Shown here piece after piece: positions 1-12,252 of a DNA stretch of 64,000 bases. The translations under genes were made by a program, and so were the position numbers. This DNA is from Phallusia mammillata (lineage: Eukaryota; Chordata; Ascidiacea; Phlebobranchia; Ascidiidae), in contig QLIY01000073.1 of NCBI GenBank assembly GCA_003260075.1, forward strand, positions 122,464-186,463. Reading direction: 5' to 3'. Each line of letters opens with the position of its first letter. Position 1 is the stretch's first letter. Below the pieces are notes generated by a model that saw only the letters and a program-made list of their open reading frames with translations, did not search any database and was not told the DNA's origin.

Positions 1-900
1 CCGGTTCCCGAGCAACGGCGGCATTCTGTTTCGGCGGTAGCGACGGGGACAAGTCGAGTTGGCTTCTGTTTGCAGCGTCGGTCTCTCGGCTTGCTCGAGA
101 GGATCGGTGCTGGGCCTTGTGCTTGGCACCGCTCCTCTCTTGTGGCAAGTCGAGCTGTTGGCGTTGCCCGTGCCCAGTTGGGCGTGGAGTGAATGAAGGA
201 TTACTTACACACACGAGCGCTTTTTTGCCCACTTGCTGCTGCTATACGCTGCTGCTGCTGCGCTGCTCCATCGACGACGATGAAATTTTTTCGCAGCCAG
301 CAGCGACGATGATAAATGAAAGAGATAAGTGAAAAAGAGCTCAAGGCTCTTTTCTCCAAACCGAGCCCGCCCAAGGCCAGCCAATGCGGGAGCAAAAGCA
401 TCCCGCAAGGCGGCGTCTTCTTGAACAAGAGAGGGGAGCAAGGCTGGAGCAAGTAGCCCCAGCATTGCGCCCTCCCTCGTCCAAGAGGAGCGGAGCTGGT
501 CCTTAGCTTATCAGGAGGCGATGGTACTTGCGCATCGAAAGCTCTACGTCGCCGCTAAGCAAAGTGCAAAGCACCCGATCAGCAGTGACGCGTCGAGCCC
601 GGAGCAAGACTTCACCTCCAAAAGCTAACAGAAAACGAAAAATTGCCCCTTTTCAATCCTTTTACACAACTTCTGTTTGTGGTTTTTCAGAACCTACTGC
701 AATTGGTCGTACACAAAACGTTTTATTCCGTCAGAAAATGAACGGGAAAAACGAGACATGCAGCGACGTGGTGTATAGTGGTAATGTAACGACGAAAAGA
801 TATCGCAATTGCACAGGCGCGCACTCTTGTACGCCCAACGCAAAACCGTCTCCTTATGTGAATTGTTTCCACCACCAAACGGTGTTTTCCCCTTTGTGAG
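1..900 (+). other. GC-rich exon-like stretch, no assigned gene
   Basis: The first 650 bases are much richer in G+C than the rest of the window and stay open in several frames. One short plus-strand frame at 315-455 starts with ATG and reads a lysine/serine/proline-rich 46-residue peptide. Another open stretch, about 420-628, ends with TAA. A third (528-899) gives 123 residues with no recognisable domain. None shows a family motif. The patch could be the first or last exon of a gene lying mostly outside the window, or a 5' UTR. I cannot choose a frame, so no CDS is called. Confidence 0.3.
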
Positions 901-1260
901 ACATCTTTAAATAAGAGTCCAATATCGTCATAACTTTGCATTCCATAGAAATACTCTCGAATTATAGTGATTTGTAAAACTAAAGCTGTTCAGATTAGAA
1001 ACCAGGAAAAATTATTCATGGGTAAATATAACGATGAGGCAAATAAAGTAATCGTTGCCTAGTTGCGACAAAATTTGTTTTTTTAAGAAATATTTAAATG
1101 AAACTATTGCTTATTATTGATAAGTGGTTAAGTACATTATGTGTATGCTGCGCTTTTATTATATTATTGATTGTGAAACGATGGTTTTCGAATAAAACTT
1201 TCCCATGTGTTAGAAATTTGTTTTTGAGGGTAGAATTACTAACACTGGAATTCAGTTAAC

Positions 1261-1394
1261 GCCCGGTTTGGTAGGTGGCGCAACAGAGCATAGGCGGTAA
1301 TGGTGGGGGGGGGGTAGTTATTTTCCCATAAACCCAAATTGCCATAAACGCTTATGCTCCGTTGCGCCACCTACCAGAAAATCCCAGACCGGGC
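1261..1394. mobile_element. Foldback MITE-like inverted repeat
   Basis: The left arm (about 1261-1296) and right arm (about 1349-1394) are inverted copies: both begin GCCCGGTYTGG from the outside and share GGTAGGTGGCGCAAC followed by a GAGCAT block. The spacer holds ten consecutive G (1305-1314). Flanks are TTAAC on the left and TAATG on the right, so a short TA-type target site is possible but not proven. No coding capacity. Confidence 0.6.
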
Positions 1395-2654
1395 TAATGC
1401 GCATCAACGATACGATTCGATTCGCTATTGAAACTTTCTCCAAATTTCGTTTTGCGTAAACTTGAACTTGCACCTGAATACTAGCAACTACGGCAGAACC
1501 AATTCACGAGAAAATCTACACGCACATTCAGAATATATCGTAAAAACAAGTCGGAATAAAACCTCTTTTTCGGGATATTTGGTTTCTGAAACTGGCACAA
1601 AGGAAGTGCTCTGTTCTAGAAATAGGCTCTGGATTTGGAAAATAGGAGTTGCAGGTCACACTAAGAAAGATCAACATACATTTGTTTACTAGCCTATGGC
1701 TGGTGTGCGAAATCATTAGTCTTCTAATGTTTCATACGGACGCTCAGAATCAGACACCTGGACTATCGCAGAGCGGAACTTCTCTGTTGGTTTTTCATTG
1801 AATCCCCAAAGGGAGAAAAATAGAAGAAAATAGACCACCAGATGACTAAAGATAGTCTAAGAATAGACCGGCGACAAAATCGAAAACGAGCTATTTATAG
1901 AAATGCGAAAACTTGGTTTTACAGTAAACCATCTTTACCTTTAAGTTACAGAATTTTTTTTTCACGGGGTTCGAACCCAGGACTCTCCCGGGGACGAATC
2001 CCGATCAGTTTTTTTTTATGTCTGTATATGGGTCAGGCGCGCCAGACCGTTTGGCCAAGTTCCTGCCCTACAGAATTTATTTTATGGCAAAGGGGCGATT
2101 TATAATGTCATAGCGCCCTCTTACCGAGCTGCTATGCTTCTTCTCAAGTACGAGCGGCTGTGTTCTACTTTAAACTTGAAACGGAAACGACAGTATAAAC
2201 AAGAGGAAGTATGCGTAATGATGAACAAACACCTTATGTTTGTGCAGAACATTCTAGATTAACCAAATGACTCAAAATATCGTATGACTTGCATGAGAAC
2301 CGAAATACCAACACTTACATCCAGTTATAAAGAGGTTAAACACTTCCCCAATATGCTGTGCAACATTATTGCAAACAACATGCTAACGTTAAACATAAAC
2401 TTTGTGCACATTAATATCATGACCGCTACACTGGCCATATCGGAATGCTTGGATATCGGCTTAATTCGGTACATAAATAGACCAGGCGTTCTATGATGGA
2501 CACACTTGCGTTCGGTAGAAAACAGAAATGTTGTGCGACATCGTTGATATGAAATGGAATGACCAATTGATGACGAAAACTACAATATTGCGAATGTTTT
2601 GACGAAGAGCAGTTTCTTTACCTCACCAATTTCCAAAAGTTTTTAGTATGTACG
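1395..2654. other. AT-rich intergenic DNA
   Basis: No gene recognised. Short ORFs here lack splice context or domain features. Around 1963-1986 there is a GGTTCGAACCC motif resembling a tRNA/SINE B box, so an old SINE remnant is possible. Confidence 0.4.
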
Positions 2655-2662
2655 CCCTAATG

Positions 2663-2961
2663 CAGGGGTGGGCAACCTGCGGCCCTTCTTTAAAGGTCGT
2701 GAGGCCCGCAGAGACGTTTGGTTTCAGAAGTACTGGCAAACGAGTCCGATATTACATATTTTTGAGCTGATTGATGCGCCTGATGCTAGTTTTCTGCGAC
2801 CTGGCAAAATGTGGCTAGAATCAAATACGAATTATACTTGTAGTTAAGCATATTTGGTAAGCAACAAAGCAAAATCACTTTGTGTTATACACAGGTGCGA
2901 CCCGCGATCCATTTTTGACACTTGTAATTGGCCCCACAGTAACAAAGGTTGCCCACCCCTG
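2663..2961. mobile_element. hAT-type MITE with 8-bp target duplication
   Basis: The element is 299 bp with terminal inverted repeats CAGGGGTGGGCAACC and GGTTGCCCACCCCTG. It is flanked by a perfect 8-bp duplication CCCTAATG at 2655-2662 and 2962-2969. Eight-bp duplications and CAG...CTG ends are the hAT superfamily signature. No transposase is present, so it is non-autonomous. Confidence 0.9.
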
Positions 2962-2969
2962 CCCTAATG

Positions 2970-5160
2970 TAATATAACTTTTTTCGACCCTTCGCGTTTG
3001 ACAGTGATCGGTTCAAAATAGGTTTAACATGTTGCCTGCACTTGGTAACAACTAAAATCCCACCCCCTAAATAGCCAAAAAAAATATACCTCGCTTCGTG
3101 AAAGCATAGCATGTATATTTCTACCCGTATAGTTCGGACACAAAATTATTCTCTGGTTAGAACTTATCAATAATATCTGTTTCAACATAGATATGACTAA
3201 ATTAACAACACCTTTGACAAACTGAGCTAATGCTTCGTTACTTCCGTCTATAAAACTGTCTGCTTAATTTAAATCTAGCAGCTGTATCCACTTTTCTATA
3301 ACTTGACATCTTAAATTCATCTGAAGGCCTAAAACAAACTTTCAAAGAATGTTTGCACAAAGTAAAGCAAAATAATTGTATTGACTCCACAATGAAATAA
3401 ACAGGACAAAATTAGTTTCAAAACTCACAAATATGTGCAAAATAATGAACAATAATGATATCAACAAGACAAATCAAATATGAAGAGAATATACATGAAC
3501 AAATAGCACGACATTAACATTTTGTAAACAAACGAAATGCAAGGATAACACTAAATTAGTAAAATTGCAATGAATGACAGTAAAAAATAATAAATGCTTT
3601 GTTATGCGACTGCACAGAGGAATTGGCACATTGAATTGTTATTGTACTGTATGGAGAACATTAAAACTGACCATGATTTGAAAACAGGGTTGCTTATCAA
3701 GTGTGTCAAGTGTGATTGGACAGGTTAACCAATTGTGCAAGAAAAGATGGAAATTTATGTAAAGAGGGTCGTCCGTTACATTGGTTTACTAAAATGGGCC
3801 ACAGGATGAAATAGCAAGACCACTGTACTGTGGGTAAGTTTTTCTTTACAACGTCACAATTTTGTAGAACAAATCAGGTGACATTGCAAGCGATGTTCAG
3901 ATGAAAAGGATTTAAACCAAATACTAAACAAACAATGTACATGTCGTACATTATTCAAAGTTTTAAATCCCTAATAATTAGACAAAACATAAATAAACTA
4001 GAAAAGTGGCTTTCTAATATACTTCCATTTCATATATTCTATACGATATTTATCAATTTACTATACTATACACAATTGTATCTACATATACGATTGTTTT
4101 TGCAAGCAAAAACGAATGGGTCCCCACACGCGTGTTTGTGCGGATTTACGGTAAACCTATGTTGCGGTTATTTTTAGATTCTTAAGGACAAATTTTTCAC
4201 AAAGCATTAACTTAACTTTAAATGTTTTTGTCCGTATTCTTTTTGCGTCATTATTGTCATATAATTCAAAAAAATCAATTAAAAAAGAACGGGGAAAATA
4301 CTTTCAATTTAATCTTGCTTTGACCTTGATATTGTCGTTCAAGTTCAGTTTTTAAACACAAGTTTTACTAGAAAGCCCTAACTGTTACATTAGACACTAT
4401 ATAAAAAAATCCGTTTGCTACAAAGGTATACATAACAACTTGTTTTTCACTAAACTTTGTTTAGCAAAAACGACCATTTAATGACCTTTTGACACTTTTT
4501 TTAACAGCATGCAGTCCTTAGTGTTCAACAACACCGTTTAGCCTAATTTATACATGACGTTAGTACTAATTCTTGAATTGATTTGTCAAAAATAAAGAAG
4601 ATACGTTATGACGAAAAATTCTTAACTGTGTTGTAATGCGTACAAGTTGACCTATAGTGACCAGTGGTTATGCGACGGCCAAGCTGACAACGAGAATTTA
4701 AAGAGCATTTATCACGGCGTTCGAAAAAGTTAAGTTTATTTTTTCATATTTATGTTGATCAACGACGTTTTGCCTGACATAAACGAAACCGAACTACGTT
4801 TATCGAGTTTAAATTACGTCTTAGGTGTAAAACCTTCGGCAAAACTGAAAATGCGCGTGATAACTCCATAAAACGACACAGCATTGCTGTACAAAGAACA
4901 GCTGATTTCTAATCACCCAAACGACCGTCTCGTAAAACGTCTGTCCGGACGTCAAGCCGGGAACTCCCGCTCTGCCGCCTTAATCGTAAACCAGTGAATT
5001 CCTCCCTTGGGACTTATATCTGACTGATAGCGTAAACATATTATGGGTTATAAAGGTAACTGGCAAAATTTTAAATACTAAACGAATACCCTGCTTAAAC
5101 AATTGTTAACATTTTCAAATATTTCTGCACCATAGGGCATGTATTTCTGCCTTAAAACTA
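2970..5160. other. AT-rich intergenic DNA, nothing recognised
   Basis: Very AT-rich sequence with stop codons in all frames. I see no gene, RNA gene or clear repeat structure. Confidence 0.4.
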
Positions 5161-5400
5161 AAACCGATTATTTCGGGGTTTAAAGGGTAAAAAATGGGTG
5201 AATCCGAAAAAAAGATACAAAATTCTTTAAAAAACTTTACATTGCACCAAACAACAAAGCATGAAACTCCAAGATGCTGTACTTTAGTCAGTACAGCCGT
5301 TTCAAAAATTTTACGTTTTGGGGGCCTGTGGGTGAACCGCTGGGTCAATCGGGGTCAAACTTCAGGAGGATCAAATTTGGATTATTAACTAACATCTCTG

Positions 5401-5681
5401 TAAATTTGAATAAATTTGGAGCACTCTTTCTTGACCAAACGCGTCTCACAAGCCAGCGTTAGACAGAAAAAAGAAAAAAAAAATACGGACAAAAACAATA
5501 TGTGTCCCCTTCAGGGAAGGGGACCCATAATAAATAACATATGTCCAAATTTGAATAAATTTGAAGCACTCTTTCTTGACCAAACGAGCGTTACAAACCA
5601 GCGTTAGACAGAAAAAAGAAAAAAAAAATACGGACAAAAACAATATGTGTCCCCTTCAGGGAAGGGGACCCATAATAAATA
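5401..5681. repeat. Two-copy tandem repeat with embedded hairpin
   Basis: A unit of roughly 145 bp is present twice (about 5401-5536 and 5546-5681). Each copy carries an A-rich run followed by a perfect hairpin, GTCCCCTT-cagg-AAGGGGAC type, at about 5507-5523 and 5650-5669. The flanking 5160-5400 stretch looks like an older, diverged part of the same repeat family. The two copies meet without any poly-C, unlike the junction duplications elsewhere in the window. Confidence 0.65.
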
Positions 5682-5689
5682 CGAAATAT

Positions 5690-7900
5690 TTTATTGCTGG
5701 ACAATAAACTTAAAGGAATGTATAATGCACTCAGCCTGAGATACTATGAAAGCAATTATGCAGTGTTACAAAAAAACAAATCTGAAAGTAATGTCATATG
5801 AGTAGTAAAACAATAAGTATAGTAAATTGTTAAATATTCTGCCCCCCATTTAACTGGCATGCAATTGGCCAATGCATAAAAATATCCTAGTACTAAGCCC
5901 CATGTTGTATGAAATTATATAAAGTGGCTTAGCAACTGTAAACTTTTTACTATTGTTTCATCTGCTCAAGGTGTAGAATTAATTACAAATTAATTTATTT
6001 TAAAGAATTTGTTTATGAAATCAAATTAACACATTCTTCCCTGCTAAGCAGACAATAATTTAATAAAGAACTAAAAACAAGTACAATTATAGCAAAAAAG
6101 GCGAACAAATCGTAAATGCATGTTGATTATGATAGGGAACAATACATGCTTTTTCAAATGTCAAAATGTTTATACTTGTTGTAAATAAGCAAGGGTGATG
6201 CAGTTGGTTTGTTTTTACTCCCTGTTGTTTGTTTACACAAATGTCTTGATGTTTGCACATGTTCCACATACAAACAGGCACTGTAAAGTATCCCTGACTC
6301 ACTTTATCTGTTTTTCACGACCTGTTGTGCCACATCGGTTGTGGAATGAACCACTGCAATAAAGTATGTGATGCTCTTCTGCCACTTTGTGCAGTCCGCT
6401 GCAGGTCTGCTCTGTCTGAGTATGTTCTGAGATGACATGACCAGTTAAGGAAGAGTATTTGCTTGATCACGATCATTTGCATATCCAGAGAATGAACATC
6501 CTGTAATGCAAAAGTAAAGATAAATAAAATATCTCAAAAATGTTAAGTTTATGTTTTAAAAATGTATGGAGAATCTCAGACTCATGGGAGCAGAGTTTAA
6601 AAAAAATACAAGGTGGCGGATATAACATATGATGTCACTAATGTGTGCAACCACAGGAACTCAAACTTAAAGCCCAATAAACTTGCCATAGTAAGCAATG
6701 TTCATCAAAATAAAAAAGCATTGAAATAATATTTAGTTCGCAATTGCAACACCTTGCTGCAACGATCACCATTGGCTTAACAACACATTTGCATTGTACA
6801 CCACAATGGCCAAACATTAGCAGACAATTTGTGTTTAACGTCATAAAACAAGGCACTAACCAAATCATGTTGCAGTTTTAAACCACGGTTTGTGGTGTGA
6901 ATTACCAGCGCACTTGTTTAAAAGCAAAATTGTTTCCAATATTTTTCAGATTTGACAATGTGTTGTACGACACTCTGTGCCTATGTAATGGACTGACAAG
7001 AAAATTTACTTTCTAGAAACTTGCCAAGCTTTTTTTTATGCAATGCAATTAACTTGACATATACATAGTTACCACAGGCATCAATTGTGTTTATTTCTCT
7101 TTTAAATGATGTGGATAAACATGAATGGGGAAAAAGTTAACACTGGTGTAAAATGCACCATTTACAACCCAACATACACAAAAAACACCAAATCAATTTT
7201 TGTACCTTAAATATCACTTTGTGTTGTGTCTTCACTAAAGTAACTGCTGAAGTACATTTGGCTGGAAAATTCGGGCATATTTGTTAACGGCCTGAAATGC
7301 AAAAGTAAAAAAGAATAAAACTTCTCAAAAAATATACTTACATTAAAATATATAGAGACAGACAAACCAATTTAACTTGTAAAACTTTGTCAATCTTTTT
7401 TATGCAATAAGACATAATCTTATGCAATTAAACAGAATGTGGGATTAACAGGTATGCAACTAATCAGATTCATCTGTGTGCATGTACACTAAACTATTGT
7501 ATTATGTATGCTTTGATTAAACTTACACATTTAGTAGAGATAAAATGATTTCAAACAGTCAAATCAGTAATTCCAAAGTGTGCATCAGCACCCTTTTGTG
7601 ATGTGTGCAATTAGTTAGAAAGCTATTTGACCAAACAAATTTGCTCATACCTCTTAAACTAATGTAGATAAAAATTAACCCAACATACACAATAAACACC
7701 AAATTGATTTTCGTACCTTAAATATCATTTGTTTTGTGTCTTCGTTGAAGTAACTGCTGGAGTACTAGTTTGGATGATGTAACATCTAAAATAACAGAAA
7801 TAATATACACCAAATGCTGACGAGATGCGTACTGTACAAAAGGGTACTTACAGGTTATAATGCGATTGTTAAAGCAAGATTCCACTTAAATTTCGAAAGC
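5690..7900. other. AT-rich intergenic DNA with internal repetition
   Basis: No gene recognised. Several phrases recur at a few hundred bases spacing, for example AACCCAACATACACA near 7166 and 7677, and 'cctgaaatgcaaaagtaaa'-like text near 6502 and 7292. This suggests old segmental duplication of a roughly 500-800 bp unit. Confidence 0.35.
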
Positions 7901-7959
7901 TGTTTTAGAAATACAATAAAGTCCTACAGCCTACACAACAACCTACAACTACAAAAAGA

Positions 7960-8902
7960 GAAGAAAAAACCTACACCTGCAAAAAATATTAAAACCCTAC
8001 AAACAACTGAAAACAGTGCTCTGCAAAACATAAAACATTAAATCTGCAAAACAAAACCCTGTTAAATTTAAAAAAAGAAGTCACAACTACAAAACCTCTT
8101 AAACAAGGAACAATTAATCTATGAAAAAAATCTATTACTGTTGACTTTAAAAACAAAAGTGAATAACAGTAAACCTGCAAAAAAGTTATGTTAAAAAAGG
8201 AAGCCCTAAAACCTGCAAAACAAAAAACAGTGGCATGTTGAAAACTAAAGCCATTAAACCTGCAAAAAAATCGGTTTAATGTTTAAAAGAAAAGCCCTAA
8301 AACCTGCAAAAACTGTTTAATGTTTAAATCTAAAGCCCTATAAAGTCTGCAAAACAAAAAAGGGTTACATTTGGAAAACAAAAGCCCTAAAACCTGCAAA
8401 ACAAAAAACAGTTACACTTTTGAAACAAAATCTCTAAAACCTGCAAAACAAAGAACAGCTACATTTTTATGACAAAAGCCTTAAAACCTGCAAAACAAAA
8501 AGCAGTTAAATTTTTAAAACAGAAGCCCTAAAACCTGCAAAACAGTGACATTTTTATGACAATAGCCCTAAAAAGAATGTTAATAGCTGCAAAAACAGGG
8601 TAAACGATATAGTTAAAACCTGCAAAAACTTGCGTTTTGTTGAAACCTGCAAAAACTTGCGTTTTGTTAAAACCTGTAAAAACTGGCTTTTTGTTAAAAC
8701 CTGCAAAAACTTGCATTTTGTTAAAACCTGCAAAAACTTGCATTTTGTTAAAACCTGCAAAAACTTGCGTTTTGTTAAAACCTGCAAAAACGGCTTTTTG
8801 TTAAAATCTGCAAAAATGGCTTTTTGTTAAAACCTGCAAAGATAGCTTTTTGTTAAAACCTGCAAAGATAGCTTTTGTTAAAACCTGCAAAATGGTTTTA
8901 GT
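7960..8902. repeat. Minisatellite built on an acctgcaaaa core
   Basis: From 8614 to 8902 about eleven copies of a 25-27 bp unit run head to tail; the first six copies are 27 bp, the later ones shorten to 26 and 25 bp. From about 7960 to 8600 the same core (AAAACCTGCAAAAC) recurs at irregular 45-60 bp spacing, apparently an older, diverged part. Because 27 is a multiple of three, the array stays open in more than one frame on both strands. The predicted peptides (a repeated nine-residue motif) have no splice or start context, so coding is unlikely. Confidence 0.85.
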
Positions 8903-11900
8903 TATGACAGTTACCTTTAATAGTTGCAGCTTGACACAATAACAATTTTTGCTCAATTTTGGCTAAATGATACAATACAATAACATCATCCAATCAACAG
9001 CAAGATCTGAAAAACAAAACAGTTTATATTTAGTTGTAAACCAATACAACGGTAGTACACACCTTGAATGAAGAAATACAGAATTGACAACCAAGTACAG
9101 AGTTCGCACTTCTGATTTCTGAACTACATTCTTAACACTTGGCGTTGGTGGTTCACATGGTTAAAAAAGTATGTAAAAAACTAAAACACAATAACAAGAA
9201 CCTTTATGACTGATGTAAAAGGCACAACACCCCCCAAGAACTGGTCTTACTAAAGAGAAATAATGGGATAGAAAAAGTTGACTCTGCACACATTTTTGTT
9301 GATGAAAGAGGGAAAGCGCAAGTAAAAAACTCCTGTACATCTGTACACAAAAATGGCAATAACACTTGTTAAAGGCAGTTGCATTTGGTTCATCTCCAGC
9401 ATCAAGAAAGAGTGTGTAGGAAAGGTAGACAGGCCTGAAAAATATAGCCCCCCCCCCCCCCCCCCCTGAAACCACCAACGCCCCTGTTCGCCGACGAAAA
9501 AGTACACAAAATAAACTTGCCTCAACTAACTGTCCTGCATACAACCGTCGCAAATTAGCCTAGAAAAGTAGAAAGTGAGTCTGTCATGTTTTACAACCAC
9601 CTAAATTGTCATTGCCCCATAATGGCAAGGTGACTGGGTCAAGCGAGAAACCGGAACTGACATAATAAGTCAAGTAAGTTAACCTAAATCCACAAGAAAA
9701 AAATGGGCTTGACCAGCATTATGGGGTTCAGGGGCATTATTAAAGCGCATTTTACTTTGAGGCTATACTTCTACTGAATCGAAAAAGTGACTTATATCCA
9801 TGCTTGATGTCGAGTTCAAATTTTCTTTTGCAGAAAAAGAATAACTGAACTGGGTGTAGGCAAGGACAATAAAAGCTGGTCAAAACCCTAAAACAAAACC
9901 ACAATACCCCTAATTTTACAGTTAGTACAGGCGCAAAGTTTGTTTAAAAGGGTCCAGTGATGATTACAGCGTATAACTTATCAACATCATGTCACTGCCC
10001 TTGCCCTCAGGGTCCCCCCGCAAGGACCCAAATGAATTACGCAACCGCTGGGCTGGGGAAAAAATTAACAACAGTTTGCGCCCTATCAGGGTGGCTCACG
10101 AAACTTTTCGGGCAAAATGCCAAGCCGGTCTCCTCTGATCCACGAGCCTGGACCTTCATTGGAAATAGCGGTGTCCCTACTCGGTATCGTCTACACCGCG
10201 GCAAGCGCAATGCAGTGGAAGCCATGCCAAGGCCGTGTTTCTATGCGCACCTTATTTTAGCTAAAGCCATTAGCAACACGCCACACCTAGCTGAAAATCG
10301 GTCTAAGTATAGTCCCTACGTGGCGCACGATTCCCAAACGTACCCCACCTATATTAACTATAACCTACCCCTAGTTAACGAGTGCCACTCTAATTGTAGC
10401 CCTAGCGCCAACTTGCTGACATAGTAGCACTCCTGTAGACTTGGACCATTCTTTGACCACCGAGGAAGACTTCCTTTACGAGTCAACCTCGGCAAAGAAT
10501 AAGTCACTCACCCTAGCGCCAATTAACCTAAGTTAAAGGCCTAACAGTTCCGCAATCCCGGTTGACCCACGACAGACTCCTATGTTTACATACAAGTAAA
10601 TATTTGAAGTTGAAGAATGTTGGTCGATGGATGATGACTGAATTAAAGTTGGTCAAACCACAGAAAAACGTCTGAAAAAAACATAAATACTTGTACACTT
10701 AACGCAATTTATGTTTTTAGAAGATGCTCGATTACGTATTTTTAAGTCAATGCCATGTATAAATCGTAGTATTAATAAGAATGGTTAAAAATCATAAAAT
10801 TACGCAAAGAATAAAAGATATAATTCAAATAAAACTTACCAGTTAACCAGGTTTTCTTCCAACACGCGGTATGGTGGCGAGAAAACGTGGCAAGCTGTTC
10901 GTTGTTGAGGCGCGCAACATCGATGGTTGCATTCGAATTCAATTTCGAAAATGTTTTTTGGAAGAAATAATTTCTCAAATAATCTTTATTTTACAACATA
11001 ACTCGCGCTAATGCGTCATCGATAAAATTATACGTTTTTTATTGGATTTATTTACATAAGTTTTGTCCATACTTCGGAAACGAACAAAAATATCAAAATA
11101 AATTAAATTGCCACATGCTTTTCCAATAAATATGAAAAACTGCAGTTAAAAAACATTTTCGTCACATACAAGACACTAAACCGCTCGTTTGCAAACTCAA
11201 AATCAATTGTTTTCATTTTAAGATTTCTATGTGCAGGAAAATTAAAATTATTTTAAAATACAGAAACTTTCACCGTTATATTTTCCGTCACCCGACTAAA
11301 AAAGACGCATAGCCTACATGACGACATTTAAAAGTATATCAAAAAAACTATAACAAAATATCACCGGTTCGCCAATGGAGCGTCGTGGCATTTAGTGGGA
11401 GAAGTGTAGAGAAGAGATGTCGCAAACGCCCAATGCACGCTCAAGGCCTTGCCACAACTAGACATCGTCCCCACACGACCGTCTGGCGGGCATTGGTCCT
11501 TTCGTTTTTGGCGTCTTTGGTCAAGACGACTTAGCACCGAAGCACAAGTCGCGACCAAGGACGCGAAACGAACGGGAGAGTTCCTCGATGTCCGGCCTTG
11601 GTTTGAGAGCTGAACCTGTTGGCACGACACTTTATGTTTGTGGACACACCACAAACACTCAAAAATGCGATTTGGCCTGGCAAAGGCATCGACTTCCAGC
11701 AACCTCGCGTTCACCTTTCTCCAGAAGAGGAGTGGGAGGAGCAAGACGAGCGACGTAACGGGTCAAATCGAGCGACTTAGTTCCGTCCAGCAGTGCGGAT
11801 TTCGACTTCGCACCTTACCACATCGAGACAAGCACCCGGCGTATCCTCTGCCACACCTCTTTGTCGCTCACGTGACTGCCAACTATTCAACCGTGTCAAA

Positions 11901-12070
11901 CGTCCTGTGCACTAAATTGTATTAACGTAAACTCACAAACATTAGTCGGCGCATCTCCCACTGGCAAAGTGAAATTGTTGTGCAAAAACGTTTCATCCTT
12001 GTTTGGTTTACTATGCACAGTTGTATCTGACTGGCAGTTTAAAAACATGAAAGTCAGGTTGCGAGTTGCA
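8903..12070. other. Region downstream of Admp, no gene called
   Basis: A 19-base poly-C lies at 9448-9466. A 155-codon plus-strand ORF at 9957-10424 and a 127-codon minus-strand ORF at 11361-11744 are the longest open stretches, but neither shows a domain, signal peptide or believable splice sites. Both may be chance ORFs in moderately GC-rich DNA. The strand-paired overlapping ORFs at 11361-11925 support that reading. Confidence 0.35.
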
Positions 12071-12072
12071 TA

Positions 12073-12078
12073 TTTATT
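12073..12078 (-). terminator. Candidate poly(A) signal of Admp
   Basis: The minus strand reads AATAAA here, about 175 bases after the Admp stop codon. It is the first canonical signal downstream. Confidence 0.5.
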
Positions 12079-12252
12079 AGGTGTCGGCAGCCCGTGTGCA
12101 AAAAACAACAACACAAAACAAATAATAATAATAACAGCAAGTAACAAGCGAACAACAATAGGAACCGCGAAATCCCACAAACCACCACTCGGCGGTCCCA
12201 GCGTGCGTCTCTTTCACGACATGACGTCACCAACACCAGCACCGTGACGTCA

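Noticed and set aside
8528..8830. Repeat proteins read from the minisatellite on both strands.
   Set aside because: Unit length is a multiple of three, so open frames arise automatically; no exon structure supports them.
9957..10424. 155-codon plus-strand ORF.
   Set aside because: No domain, signal peptide, flanking splice sites or compositional bias; likely chance.
11361..11925. Overlapping ORFs of 127 and 95 codons on opposite strands downstream of Admp.
   Set aside because: Neither has recognisable features; overlapping mirror ORFs are typical of chance in GC-richer DNA.
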